Positions 11,201 to 20,836 of a stretch of DNA of 64,000 nucleotides are shown one piece after another. The DNA lies in assembly GCA_037039685.1 (NCBI GenBank), contig JAWNGF010000014.1, positions 1,240,001-1,304,000 on the forward strand, given 5' to 3'. Origin of the DNA: Ceratobasidium sp. AG-K (Eukaryota; Basidiomycota; Agaricomycetes; Cantharellales; Ceratobasidiaceae). Position 1 is the stretch's first letter; the number at the start of each line of letters is the position of its first letter. The translations under genes were made by a program, and so were the position numbers. Below the pieces are notes generated by a model. It ran no database searches. It saw only the letters and a program-made list of their open reading frames with translations, and was not told where the DNA came from.

Positions 11201-11730
11201 ATCCGGGATTCTTTTGAATTTCTCTTCACTGAAGACATCGGCAAATTCCTTGAATTCTTCCGGTAGGTCGTCTATTGAGGCCGTTCTTGCTTGTATGGGT
11301 TCTGGCCGCCATGATATGTGCTTCGTTTTCCAATCAATGACTGGGTTTGCTTCTTCTAACCATTCCAATCCCAGGATAAGTTTAGTTTCCCCAGTAGGCA
11401 TAGCAAAGAAGACTTGTTTGAAGGTTCTTCCCTCCACATTTAGTTCTAGTTTAGCTTTAAAACGTATTTGGTGAGAGAGTTCCTTCCCCTGGATACCAAT
11501 TACTTTTCGCGGCGTGGAGAGTTCCATGAGTGGAATGTTGTTGGATCGAGCCCATGAGATGTCCAAGAAGTTTTTTGATGCTCCAGAATTGATGAGGGTT
11601 GGGATAGGTTCTGTGATTCCGGCAACGTTCGCGTAAACAATGGTAGATTCATTTGTCGCTCTAAAGTACATTGTTTCCGTTGCCGGTTCTTTGGTCTCTC
11701 CACACACAGTTAGAGGGAGACCCCTTCTTT
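7793..11730 (-). CDS. B-minus pol polyprotein (PR-RT-RNaseH-IN-chromodomain)
   Basis: Open frame in -1 relation to gag. Counting from the valine codon at 11707: protease-like LINSG at residue 40 (Asp replaced by Asn), RT with YIDD at 346-349, RNase H Asp in ETDAS at about 495, integrase HHCC with CETC at 747-750, DDE core with SDRG Asp 838 and TERIN Glu 874 (D-X35-E), a GPF module, then a chromodomain at about 1058-1110 (WKETKDG, RVRWKGYG). The chromodomain marks it as a chromovirus and should bind methylated histone H3 and direct integration to heterochromatin. The frame stays open to 7793, but the last 145 or so codons overlap ORF3 and look unconstrained. Confidence 0.93.
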
Positions 11731-13710
11731 TCCCGAGCCTTCTACGATTGTTGCTTCCCTTCCTTTAACGCTAGGTTCCGTCGTTATCCATTCCTTGGAC
11801 GGGCATTTGAATGAGCGGTGTCCTTCCTGTCCGCACTTTAGACAGCGGTTGGTTGCTATCCTTGCTTTGTATATTTTGTCAGGCAGCCGTTTTGTAGAGG
11901 GTTGTCCGCTAGCAGTTGGTTGGGCGGCCTTTTTCCCTGTCGAGGTCTTGATTTGTTGCAATTTCTGATCAATAGAGATTGCGATTGAGATCCACCGGTC
12001 AAGGGAAAGTTCTCGTTCTGTCCCATCTTCATTGATCAGGGTCAGTTCAAAGCGAGCTAGTTCGGTCTTGACTTCTGACTTCAACCCTTCTTTGAACTGG
12101 TTGATCAGAGCTTCTTGTCCCCAGTTTACGTCTACCAGAAGATATCGGAATTCCGAAGCATAGTTTGCTACAGAGTTGTTCTGCTTGCATTTTCGGATAT
12201 CTGATTCGGCTTTAGCTTTTTTGTTGGGGTCGCTGAACTGTTCCATGAAGTGTGCCTTGAAACTTTCCCATGAGGCAAGGTTTTGGTTATTTTCCCTTTG
12301 GTTGAGCGATCGTAAGAGAACTTGTGCCCAGTGAGTGGCAGCCTTGTTTTCGGATTTGAAGTTTGCTAGAGCTTCGCGGATCCTTTCTTCGCTGGAAGTG
12401 TATTGATCCCCTAGACGTACAAAGTAGCTCTCCATTTGTGTGATGAACATTTCGGCACCTTCTCCTTTCTTTCCATCGAAGGCTTCTGGGCGAGTTACCT
12501 TGGGACGTCGAGGGTTGCTACCGATGTTTGGGTTCTCGGTCAGTCGTTGGATTCTTAATTCTAATTCGTCTATCCTGGTAGATTCCGCGTCTGGATGTGG
12601 TGGAGAATTTGATCGCCTGGACGGAATCCCGTGCAGGGAAGTTTCGTCGATTTCTTCTCGCATATTGTTGATAGCTTCTTGAACTTCCATGATTTTGGTA
12701 GTGAAGGAAGTTCCTTCTTGTCGTAAATTTTCCAGTCCTTGAGTTACTGCCTCGTTCCACTCGAGTTGCCCTTGTCTGGTAGTGTTGAGTTCTTCGCGTA
12801 CATTGTTCACAAGTCCTTGAGTGTTGGCAACTTCATTTCGAAGGCGTGTTACGTCTTGTCCGACCAAAAAAGAATTATGTTCGCCATTTCTTGCCGAGTT
12901 CAGAATGTCTGTTAAGGTGCCTTGTAGGGTGTTGATAGAGTCGTTAAAGATTTGTTGGTTGTTTGCTAGAACCTGTGTGGCTTGTTCTAGCCCACTAAGC
13001 CTTCGATCCATGGTGACCCTCATTCCATTTATAACCCTAAGGGTGGCGTTGTGTCTTCCTTCTAGGAGGTCGTCTAGGTCGTCTAAATTACTGATTACAG
13101 TTCTGCCGCTAGCGCTGGAACTTGAACTTGAGCTTTCTGGATCCTCGGTGCCTCGTGGTGCCGGGGCCGACTGCCCGGAGTAACCCTGTGGGACATAGGG
13201 TGGTGCTGGAATCGCTGGTGTGACTGGCTGGGAAGCCATTGGGATTGGTCCTGCGTTGGTGATGGTTCCTCCAATTTGAGGGACTGTAGGGACATTAGGA
13301 ATGTGTGGTGTAGGGGGAGGTCTAATGGGGACAAGCGACATGCCCCCATGAGCTTCGGGTTGGGGAGAAAAGAACTGCCTCCTAGTCCCTAGTGGCCACA
13401 AGGGACGTGATGGTCCTGGACTTCCAGTTGAAATGCGGATCACAGCTGGAGTGGGGTCATTTGTGAGATCTCCTGGTTCTCTATTTGTGATGGTGGGTTC
13501 TTCCTCTTGTACTATTGTCCTGTCAGAGATGCCGAAAGCTCCTGGCATTGAGGATTGGCTCTGAGGGCGTGATCGAGCAGGACCTCCCGCTTGAGTTTGT
13601 GCGATGTCTTGCTCGTTTAATGATCCTGTGGGCCTTGCTGCCCGACTGGGTCCTCTTCTTGTTGATCTAGTGGATGAGGGATGCGACCCTCCATCTTCTT
13701 GAATAGACAT
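11710..13710 (-). CDS. B-minus Gag
   Basis: 666-residue Gag starting at ATG 13710 (MSIQEDGGSH), 30 nt after the 5' LTR. Order: a Pro/Ser/Gln-rich N-terminus of about 220 residues, a predicted coiled-coil region (about 230-370, many Q/N/L/E repeats), a capsid-like domain (about 390-570; FDGKKGEGAEMFITQMESYF, then WESFKAHF) and a CCHC zinc knuckle CLKCGQEGHRSFKC near the C-terminus. It forms the virus-like particle and packages RNA. It ends TAA at 11710-11712, seven codons after the slippery heptamer. Confidence 0.93.
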   Translation of the reverse strand: MSIQEDGGSHPSSTRSTRRGPSRAARPTGSLNEQDIAQTQAGGPARSRPQSQSSMPGAFGISDRTIVQEEEPTITNREPGDLTNDPTPAVIRISTGSPGPSRPLWPLGTRRQFFSPQPEAHGGMSLVPIRPPPTPHIPNVPTVPQIGGTITNAGPIPMASQPVTPAIPAPPYVPQGYSGQSAPAPRGTEDPESSSSSSSASGRTVISNLDDLDDLLEGRHNATLRVINGMRVTMDRRLSGLEQATQVLANNQQIFNDSINTLQGTLTDILNSARNGEHNSFLVGQDVTRLRNEVANTQGLVNNVREELNTTRQGQLEWNEAVTQGLENLRQEGTSFTTKIMEVQEAINNMREEIDETSLHGIPSRRSNSPPHPDAESTRIDELELRIQRLTENPNIGSNPRRPKVTRPEAFDGKKGEGAEMFITQMESYFVRLGDQYTSSEERIREALANFKSENKAATHWAQVLLRSLNQRENNQNLASWESFKAHFMEQFSDPNKKAKAESDIRKCKQNNSVANYASEFRYLLVDVNWGQEALINQFKEGLKSEVKTELARFELTLINEDGTERELSLDRWISIAISIDQKLQQIKTSTGKKAAQPTASGQPSTKRLPDKIYKARIATNRCLKCGQEGHRSFKCPSKEWITTEPSVKGREATIVEGSGKEGVSL
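11728..11734 (-). promoter_or_regulatory. GGGAAAA -1 frameshift heptamer with downstream stem (B-minus)
   Basis: In gag phase G GGA AAA. After a spacer of about 5-6 nt, GGTCTC can pair with GAGACC further on (extended by CC/GG), enclosing the gag stop. Pol is open in the -1 frame across this point. The heptamer and stem are also intact in B-plus (15456-15462). Confidence 0.65.
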
Positions 13711-13726
13711 GTTTGTATGTTTGTTA

Positions 13727-13738
13727 AGCTTGTTTTGT
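13727..13738 (-). promoter_or_regulatory. B-minus self-primer binding site
   Basis: Minus strand ACAAAACAAGCT, two nucleotides after the 5' LTR. It is the reverse complement of AGCTTGTTTTGT at 13902-13913 (minus) in that LTR. Confidence 0.65.
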
Positions 13739-13740
13739 AA

Positions 13741-14195
13741 TGTCGTAAGCTTCTTCTTGTTGGCTATGAGGCAAGCCGCGATGGAGAGTGGACGGCACTA
13801 AGACCTAAGTGACCTCTTGAACCACAACACACTTAAGCGTCTGTAGGCTCTTGAGGGTAGGGGTGGTTCTAAGTGTCACTCAAAGGGAATGCTAAGACGA
13901 GACAAAACAAGCTGGGGTTACCAGGCTTGTTGGTCCTCTATATATATTCAAGAAGTGGCCGAGTCATACAAGGCGCAGCCACATGAGTCATACAGACTAC
14001 CAGTCAGGAGTGTCCATGTGAGTCATGCTGTATGAACAGACATGACTCGTACAAAGCACAGCCGCGTTACACAATGTAACAGAATAACCACAAGAAGGTG
14101 GCAACGCGGCAAACGGAAACAGAACACAACACAAGAGAAGGGAACAGGCGGGCGAGGCAACAGGCGAGTCCGATGGAGTGAGCTAGCTCACGACA
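13741..14195 (-). repeat. B-minus 5' LTR
   Basis: 455 bp. It contains a TATATATAG-type TATA box (about 13938-13947) and the predicted RNA start at 13913. Confidence 0.94.
13902..13947 (-). promoter_or_regulatory. B-minus LTR promoter and predicted RNA 5' end
   Basis: A TATA stretch lies about 33 nt before AGCTTGTTTTGT (13902-13913), as in the other B LTRs. Confidence 0.6.
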
Positions 14196-14200
14196 AATCG
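14196..14200. other. Target-site duplication AATCG, right copy
   Basis: Pairs with 6963-6967 around B-minus. Confidence 0.92.
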
Positions 14201-15480
14201 ATAGGCAACTCAACGGGCTAGAACAGTCTACTCAAGTGTTGGCCAAAGACCAACAAATCTTCAACGATTCTCTCAACAACCTACAAGGAACCCTGACAGA
14301 TATCCTTACCGCTGCACGAAACAGTGAACATAACAGCTTCCTGGTCGGGCAAGACGTAATCCGGCTAAGAAACGAAGTCACAAACACACAAGGACTGGTA
14401 AACAATGTACAGGAAGACCTTAACACCACGAGGCAGGCACAGTTAGCCTGGAATGAAGCAGTCACCCAAGGGCTAGAAGGACTAAGGGAAGACGGAAGGA
14501 TTGCAATTGGACAAATTAACACCATGCAAGAGACGATCAACAACATGCGTGAACAGATGGATGAAGCATCCCTACATGCCGTATCACCTCCCCACCCCGA
14601 AGCAGAATCTACCAGGCTCGACAAATTAGAACAAAGGCTACGTCAGCTTTCTGAAAACCCTGACAACAGAAGGGAAAACAGGCGTCCAAAAGTAACTTGA
14701 CCAGAAGCTTTCGATGGGAAGAAAGGAGAGGGAGCAGAAATGTTCATCACCCAAATGGAGAGCTACTTTGTCAGGTTGGGCAACCAATACAGCTCGGGAC
14801 AAGAACAAATTAGAGAAGCACTTGCCAATTTCAAATCGGATAACAGATCTGCTACACATTGGGCACAGGTGCTACTCCGATCCATGAACAATGGAGTACC
14901 TGACCCAAACCTAATGTCATGGGAAACATTCAAGTCACATTTCATGGAACAATTTAGCGACCCTAACAAGAAGGCTAAGGTGGAAGCCGATATCCAAAAA
15001 AGCAAACAAGTCAACTCAGTAGCAAACTATGCAACAGAATTCCGATTTCACATGGTGGATTTGAATTGGGGGGAAGAAGCCCTTATCAACCAATTCAAGG
15101 AAGGACTCAAGCCGGAGATCAAAACAGAATTGGCATGATTCGAACTTTCCCTTATCAACAAGGACAGAACTGAAAGGCACCTTAACCTTAACCAATGGAT
15201 CACTCTTGCGATCTCCATCGACCAGAAATTGCAACAGATCAGGGCATTCACCAGAAAGAAAACACCCCAATCAACCACTACTGGGCAAACCTCTACAAAG
15301 CGGCTTCCAGACGAAGTATACAAGGCAAGAATAGCATCAAACCAATGCCTGAAGTGCGGCCAAGAAGGTCACCGATTGCTCAAATGCTCATCCAAGGAAT
15401 GGATAACAACTGAACCCAGCATAAAGGGAAGAGAAGCTACAATAATGGAAGATTCGGGAAAAGAAGGGGTCTCCCTCTAA
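14201..15480 (+). pseudogene. B-plus gag, C-terminal part
   Basis: Resumes the split gag (DRQLNGLEQ) through the coiled-coil and capsid-like regions to the CCHC knuckle CLKCGQEGHRLLKC and stop TAA at 15478. Two in-frame TGAs (14698 and 15136) align with arginine codons in B-minus Gag (VTRPEAF and ELARFEL). The GGGAAAA heptamer is retained at 15456-15462. Confidence 0.88.
15456..15462 (+). promoter_or_regulatory. GGGAAAA -1 frameshift heptamer (B-plus)
   Basis: G GGA AAA in gag phase, followed by the same GGTCTC/GAGACC pairing as B-minus. Confidence 0.6.
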
Positions 15481-18400
15481 CTGTTTGTGGAGAGACCAAA
15501 GAACCGGCAATGGAAACAATGTACTTTAGAGCAACAAACGAATCAACCATTGTTTACACGAACATTGCTGGAATCACAGAACCAGTCCCTACTCTCATCA
15601 ATTCAGGAGCTTCTAAGAACTTTATGGACATCTCTTGGGCCCGCTCCAACAACATTCCTCTCATTGAGCTTCCCTCTCCACGAAAAGTAATTGGCATCCA
15701 GGGAAAAGAACTCTCACACCAAATCCGCTTCAAAGCCAAGCTTGTACTAGACGTAGAGGGAAAAACCTTCAAACAAATCTTTTTCGCTATGCCTACTGGA
15801 GAAACCAAGCTCATTTTAGGACTTGAATGGTTAGAAGAGGCAAACCCCAATATTAACTGGAAAACAAAGCACATATCATGGCGACCTGAACCCATACAGG
15901 CAAGAACAGCCTCAATAGACGACCTACCAGAAGAATTTCAGGAATTTGCCGATGTTTTTAGCGAGGAAAGGTTCAAGAGAATTCCGGATCATCGCCCATA
16001 CAACTGCACTATTGACTTCAAGGAAGGGGCTGAACTTCCAAAACCAGCCAGACCTATCCCTCTCTCTCCAGCAGAATCCATTGCACTAAGGGAATACCTG
16101 GATGAGGAAATTGCCGCCGGGAAAATTTGACCCAGCAAATCCCCCATTGCATCACCTTGCTTCTTTGTCAAGAAACCTATCAATCCAAAGAATCCAGAAG
16201 CAGTGCAACAATTACGGCTTGTTCAAGACCTCAGAGGAGTGAACGCCATTACAAAGGATGACAGGTTCCCAATGCCCTTAATGGAAGACCTTCTGGATAA
16301 AATCAAGGATGCAAAAATCTTCTCCAAAATTGATCTGCGCATGGGTTTCAACAATATCAGAATTAGGGAAGGGGACGAATGGAAGACAGCTTTCAGAACC
16401 AAGGAAGGCCTGTTCAAGTACATTGTCATGCCATTTGGACTAAAAAACGCACCCGCCATATTCCAAAGATACATGAACCACATCTTCCACAACCTTATCG
16501 ACGTATGTGTCATTGTATACATTGACAACATCCTAGTCTTCTCTAAAAACAGAAGCCAACATACTATAGATGTCAGGAAGGTGCTCAAGATCTCACTGGA
16601 TGAAAACCTATTTGCAAAGCTCCCAAAATGCGAATTCTTTGTCACCAAACTTACATATACCGGACTTGGAATCAGTGATTCTGGCATCTCTATGGAGGAA
16701 GAGAAGGTCAAGGCAATAAAGGAATGGAAGGAACCGAAAACGGTGAAGCAGGTTCAGGCATTCTTAGGATTTGCAAACTTCTACCGAAGATTTGTACCAA
16801 ATTTTAGCCACTTAGCAAAACCCTTGACAACCCTAACAAGAAAGGATAACAAATGGAAATGGGAGAAGGATCAACAGGAAGCTTTTGATGCCCTGAAAGC
16901 AGAAATTAGCAAGGAGCCCACACTACACCATCCTGACCCTGAGAAACCCTTTTTTCTGGAAACGGATGCAAGTGGAGTAGCAATGGGGGCAATTCTTTCT
17001 CAAAGGCAAGACGATGGCTACCTACACCCTATAGCGTTCCTGTCGAAATCCTTCAATGAGGCGCAGCTCAACTATGACGTCCATGACAAGGAACTTATGG
17101 CGATCATAGAATCACTGACACATTGGAGGTTATACCTTGAAGGAACAAAGGAACCAATCACTATCTACACTGATCACAGGAACCTACAATTCTGGAAAGA
17201 AGCAAGAACATTCAACCGTTGACATGCAAGATGGCATCAACTACTGGCTTCCTACAACTTTGATATCATATACCGTCCTGGAATCCTTTTGTCTAAGCCG
17301 GACCTATTGTCAAGACAATCTGACCATGAGGATATTCCCACACCGGAACAAATTATGATATCCACTGAAAATTTTAAAGGATTTATGGGGCAGATGGACA
17401 CAGACATTATGGCAACTATCAAGGAGGCACAAGAAACTGATGAAGGACTAGCAAAAATCAAGGAAATCTGCAAATCAAGGGAAATGCTACCAAGAACCCT
17501 GCAACATAGCGCAAAAGATTACGACTTCAAGGAGGGACTAATATGGTACAAAGGGAAAATTTACGTCCCAGAAGATAAGGAAGCCAGACTGTCTATCATG
17601 CGACTACACCACAACTCAAGGATTGCAGGGCATCAAGGACAAACCAGGATGTTGGAACTAATAGCAAGAAGATACTTCTGGCCAGGGATGAAGCAGAGCG
17701 TAAACAGATATGTGGAATCCTGTGAGACCTGCCAACAAACAAAGGGATCAAAGTCAATAGTACCAATCAAACCTCTAGAAATTCCAAGAGGTCCCTGGGA
17801 AGACATAGCATTTGACTTTGTAGTGAAATTGCCGAAGTCCAGAGGGTCAGACTGCATCATGGTAGTGGTGGACCGGTTCTCAAGAATGGTGCATTTCATA
17901 CCCTGCAAAGAATCTCACACAGCAAGCGAGCTGGCAAATCTTTTTGTCACAAATATTTGGAAACTACACGGCTTTCCAAAAAGCACGATCTCAGACCAAG
18001 GGACTACTTTCAATTCTAAACTTATGAAGGCCATTTACAAGAGAATTGGAACTAGCCCAAGTTTCAGCACTGCCTACCACCCCCAGACAGATGGAGTGAC
18101 AGAAAGAATCAACCAATGGATGGAAGGCTGGCTATGATCCTTTGTCAACCACCGACAAGATGATTGGGCGGACTTGTTACCAATTGCAGAATTCAGTTAT
18201 AATCTGCAGAAACACTGTGTAACAGGTAGCTCCCCTTTTGCAATAGTCTACGGCAGAGAACCATTGTGGAACATCTCATCAGAAGAAACAACGGTTCCTG
18301 AAGCAAACACCATTACGGAAAAATGGTGTAGCATCCACAACGAAGCTATTGCATCAATGGAAAACCAAAGGCTCCTGGAGGAAGAACCAAAAAACGAGTA

Positions 18401-19583
18401 CCAGGAAGGAGATCTAGTATGGCTGTTGGGAAGAAACATCCAAACAAAAAGACCCTCAAAGAAACTGGATAACAAGAAGCATGGACCATTTGTTGTGAAA
18501 CAGAAGATAGGATCACATGCTTATGAGCTCACCCTGCCAGCAACAATGAGGGTGCACCCTGTTTTCCACATCGACTTGCTCAGCCCTTACATAGAAGATA
18601 CAGAGTTCAGGCGAAACCAACCCCAACCACCACTGATAATTACTGAAGAAGGAGAAGAAGAATACAAAGTAGAAAAGATTTTGGACTGGAAGGAGACAAA
18701 GGATGGTCTTTTCTACAGGGTCAGATGGAAGGGTTATGGAAGTGAAGAAGACACGGAACAAAGGGCGGAAGATTTTGGTCACCTTTCAAAGATCATCAAG
18801 GACCTTCTACACCGACACCCCGAAGCTCCCACACCATCTAACTATGTCCCAGGAAAGATAAAAGGCAGAGGGGGCACAACTGGTAGCAATACTTGCAAAA
18901 CTTGCTCATTATCCAACTCGTTCTACACACTCCACACTCTTAACCTTTTTTGCTCTCCACAATGCCCGCTGTCACCCGTTCCACAATCTCCAACAACCTG
19001 GTCCGTGTCCTCGAAGGACTGGCCTTTGCCACAGCAAGGGCCCTCAACAGTGGGGCTGCCCTCTATGTCTTCAAAAGGTCGCAACAGGGCTCGGGCAGAA
19101 TGCACTTCAGGGCGTCGGACGACATCCTACACTCAGACCTGGGAGAATTCCAGTGGGTCGGAAAAAAATGCCCAACATGCATGCAACTCTTACAAAAAGA
19201 CATCTACGTGTGTTGAGGATGCACTGCATTCCAAGTCTCGGAGGTCGTCCTCCTTTCCACCCACATGCTCGGAGTCGTCGAATGGGGGCAAGAGGGAGCA
19301 TACTCGAGCAAATGGGTACCAGGTTATGACGGAAGACCACCAACACTCCGACCCAGGTGGAACAACGCTTGGGACGCCAACTACGAGAAGGACCTTAGTG
19401 ACTGGAGGATGGAGAGGGGCAGGTACCAGAAGGAAAAAATCAAATGGGAGCCTTACTGGTGGAGGAAGGAGGAGACCGACGTGTTGGCATGGAAGGAGGC
19501 AGAACCTGATGTTTGACAATGGGATGAGGAGTTTGTGGAGGCCCAGAAGAGGGTTTTGGACTGGTCCAAGGTGGACTGGTTGA
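15462..19583 (+). pseudogene. B-plus pol, TGA-interrupted
   Basis: Single-frame Pol homologue with three in-frame TGA codons: 16128-16130 (GKI*PSKS), 17220-17222 (FNR*HAR) and 18135-18137 (GWL*SF). In intact B-minus all three sites are CGA arginine (11060-11062, 9968-9970, 9053-9055). The RT motif at 16518-16529 reads YIDN instead of YIDD (GACGAC to GACAAC, also a CpG transition). Protease reads LINSG as in B-minus. The integrase core, GPF and chromodomain are otherwise recognisable up to about 18860. There are no frameshifts, so decay has been by point mutation. Confidence 0.9.
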
Positions 19584-19726
19584 AGGAGGAGACTTGGGAG
19601 GAGTGGGAAAAGTTCTCGGACAAGCCGGGGAATACCATCTTCAATCCCATCAACCTGACCTTGGAGGACAAAGAGGGGTTGGAGGAGTATATGCTGCAGA
19701 AGGGAAAGGACTGTGCAGTGCAGTAA
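18962..19726 (+). pseudogene. B-plus ORF3, two TGA stops
   Basis: Second copy of the third ORF, again 254 codons from ATG 18962 to TAA 19724. It keeps LNSGAALYVF, GEFQWVG, DLSDWRMERGR and the Trp-rich acidic C-terminus. TGA at 19214-19216 and 19514-19516 replace CGA arginine codons of B-minus (7974-7976 and 7674-7676). Apart from these the protein is roughly 85-90 percent identical by eye and has no indels. Confidence 0.8.
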
Positions 19727-19753
19727 GTCTGTTCAGGTCCCCCAAATGGACTC

Positions 19754-19767
19754 TTAGGGGGGAGTAA
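19754..19767 (+). promoter_or_regulatory. B-plus polypurine tract
   Basis: TTAGGGGGGAGTAA immediately before the 3' LTR. Confidence 0.75.
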
Positions 19768-20224
19768 TGTTGTGAGCCAGCTCACTCCATCAGACTCACC
19801 TGTTGCATCACCCGCCTGTCTTCTCCTTTGCGCTGTGTTTCTGTTTCTGTTTGCTGCTTTGCCACCTTCTTGTGGTTGCTTGTGTTACTTTGTGTAACGC
19901 AGCTGTGCTTTGTACGAGTCATGTCTGTTCATACAGCATGACTCACTTGGACACTCCTGACTGGCTGTTCTGTGTGACTCATGTGGCTGCGCCTTGTATG
20001 ACTCGGCCACTTCTTGAATATATATGGAGGACCAACAAGCCTGGTAACCCCAGCTTGTTTTGTCTCGTCTAAAACATCCCTCTGAGTGACACCTAGAACC
20101 ACCCCTACCCTTAAGAGCCTACAGACGCTTAAGTGTGTTGCGGTTCAAGAGGTTCATTAGGTCTTAGTGCCGTCCACTCTCCATCGCGGCTTGTCTCATA
20201 GCCACCAAGAAGAAGCTTATGACA
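19768..20224 (+). repeat. B-plus 3' LTR
   Basis: 457 bp, TGTTGTGAGCC...CTTATGACA, followed by the duplication GCAAG (20225-20229). Confidence 0.93.
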
Positions 20225-20229
20225 GCAAG
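20225..20229. other. Target-site duplication GCAAG, right copy
   Basis: Pairs with 5781-5785 around B-plus. Confidence 0.9.
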
Positions 20230-20676
20230 CCAAGACTCAGAGAGACTTAGCACCCAAAGAACTGTGAACTATAGACTGTGAATGGCACTAAGACCTGAGG
20301 ATCCAAGGTAACCCTGAGGGAAACCCAGTGAAAGACTGTTTGTTGGGGAAATGACAAGGCAAAACAAGATGGGGATACCATGCTTGTTGTTACCTCATTA
20401 TAAATTCAGAAAAAGAGGCATGAGTCATGCTTATGCCAAGAAACAAGTCATACAAACTATCCAATCAGAAAGCTCTATGAGTCATGTCCTATAACAGAAC
20501 ATGACTTGCCAAGAAAGGAAGTTGCAAGACAAAAGAAAAAGGAAGCAGCTTAAGGCTGCACACAAGCAAAGAAAACAGAACACAAAGGAAGAACGCATAA
20601 AGGAAGGGAGAACAAAAGGAACACAAGACAGGCAACTAGGAGACAAAGTCCATTGGAGGGGCCTTGGGTCATGACA
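20230..20676 (-). repeat. A-minus 5' LTR, outer fragment
   Basis: Remainder of the A-minus 5' LTR in minus orientation. It starts (minus) TGTCATGACCC at 20676 and carries a TTATAA box (about 20398-20404) and the predicted RNA start ATCTTGTTTTGC (20359-20370). By eye it is about 92 percent identical to the A-plus 3' LTR. It abuts ATAGC, where A-plus internal sequence begins. Confidence 0.88.
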
Positions 20677-20836
20677 ATAGCACCCTCAAAGGTCTTGTGG
20701 CAACTTGGGCAACCATTAGTTTTTGCATTCCCATGCAATCAGACACCACATCAGATTTTTGAACCTTATTTTTTCGGCAATCAATATCTACTGGATGTCA
20801 GGTTCATCCAAAGAATAGTATTACACAGGCAAATCC

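Larger units (their letters stand above)
6968..14195 (-). mobile_element. Ty3/gypsy chromovirus, copy B-minus (young, ORFs open)
   Basis: 7228-bp element on the minus strand with 455-bp LTRs at 13741-14195 (5') and 6968-7422 (3'). They differ at three positions, all transitions at CpG sites. Order: LTR, self-primer site, gag (666 aa), -1 frameshift site, pol with chromodomain, ORF3 (254 aa), polypurine tract, LTR. It inserted into the gag of B-plus with a perfect AATCG duplication. It is the only copy in the window with all three reading frames open, although its protease active site reads NSG rather than DSG. Confidence 0.95.
5786..20224 (+). mobile_element. Ty3/gypsy chromovirus, copy B-plus (host of B-minus)
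   Basis: Complete but inactive family B element of about 7.2 kb net: 5' LTR 5786-6242, gag, pol, ORF3, polypurine tract, 3' LTR 19768-20224. It is flanked by GCAAG and sits in the 5' LTR of A-minus. Its gag is split by B-minus (6968-14195). The two LTRs differ by roughly 3-4 percent by eye, mostly transitions, so it is older than B-minus. Coding regions carry seven TGA stops and an RT active-site change (YIDN). Confidence 0.92.

Noticed and set aside
14698..19516. Reassignment or programmed readthrough of TGA as arginine in B-plus and A
   Set aside because: TGA replaces CGA only in the older copies. The young B-minus copy, gene 3 and both transcription factor genes use TGA or TAA as normal stops, and the changes follow CpG deamination.
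20230..20676. Inversion junction or solo LTR between B-plus and A-plus
   Set aside because: It is the outer part of the A-minus 5' LTR: the GCAAG duplication rejoins it to 5734-5785, giving a full-length LTR.
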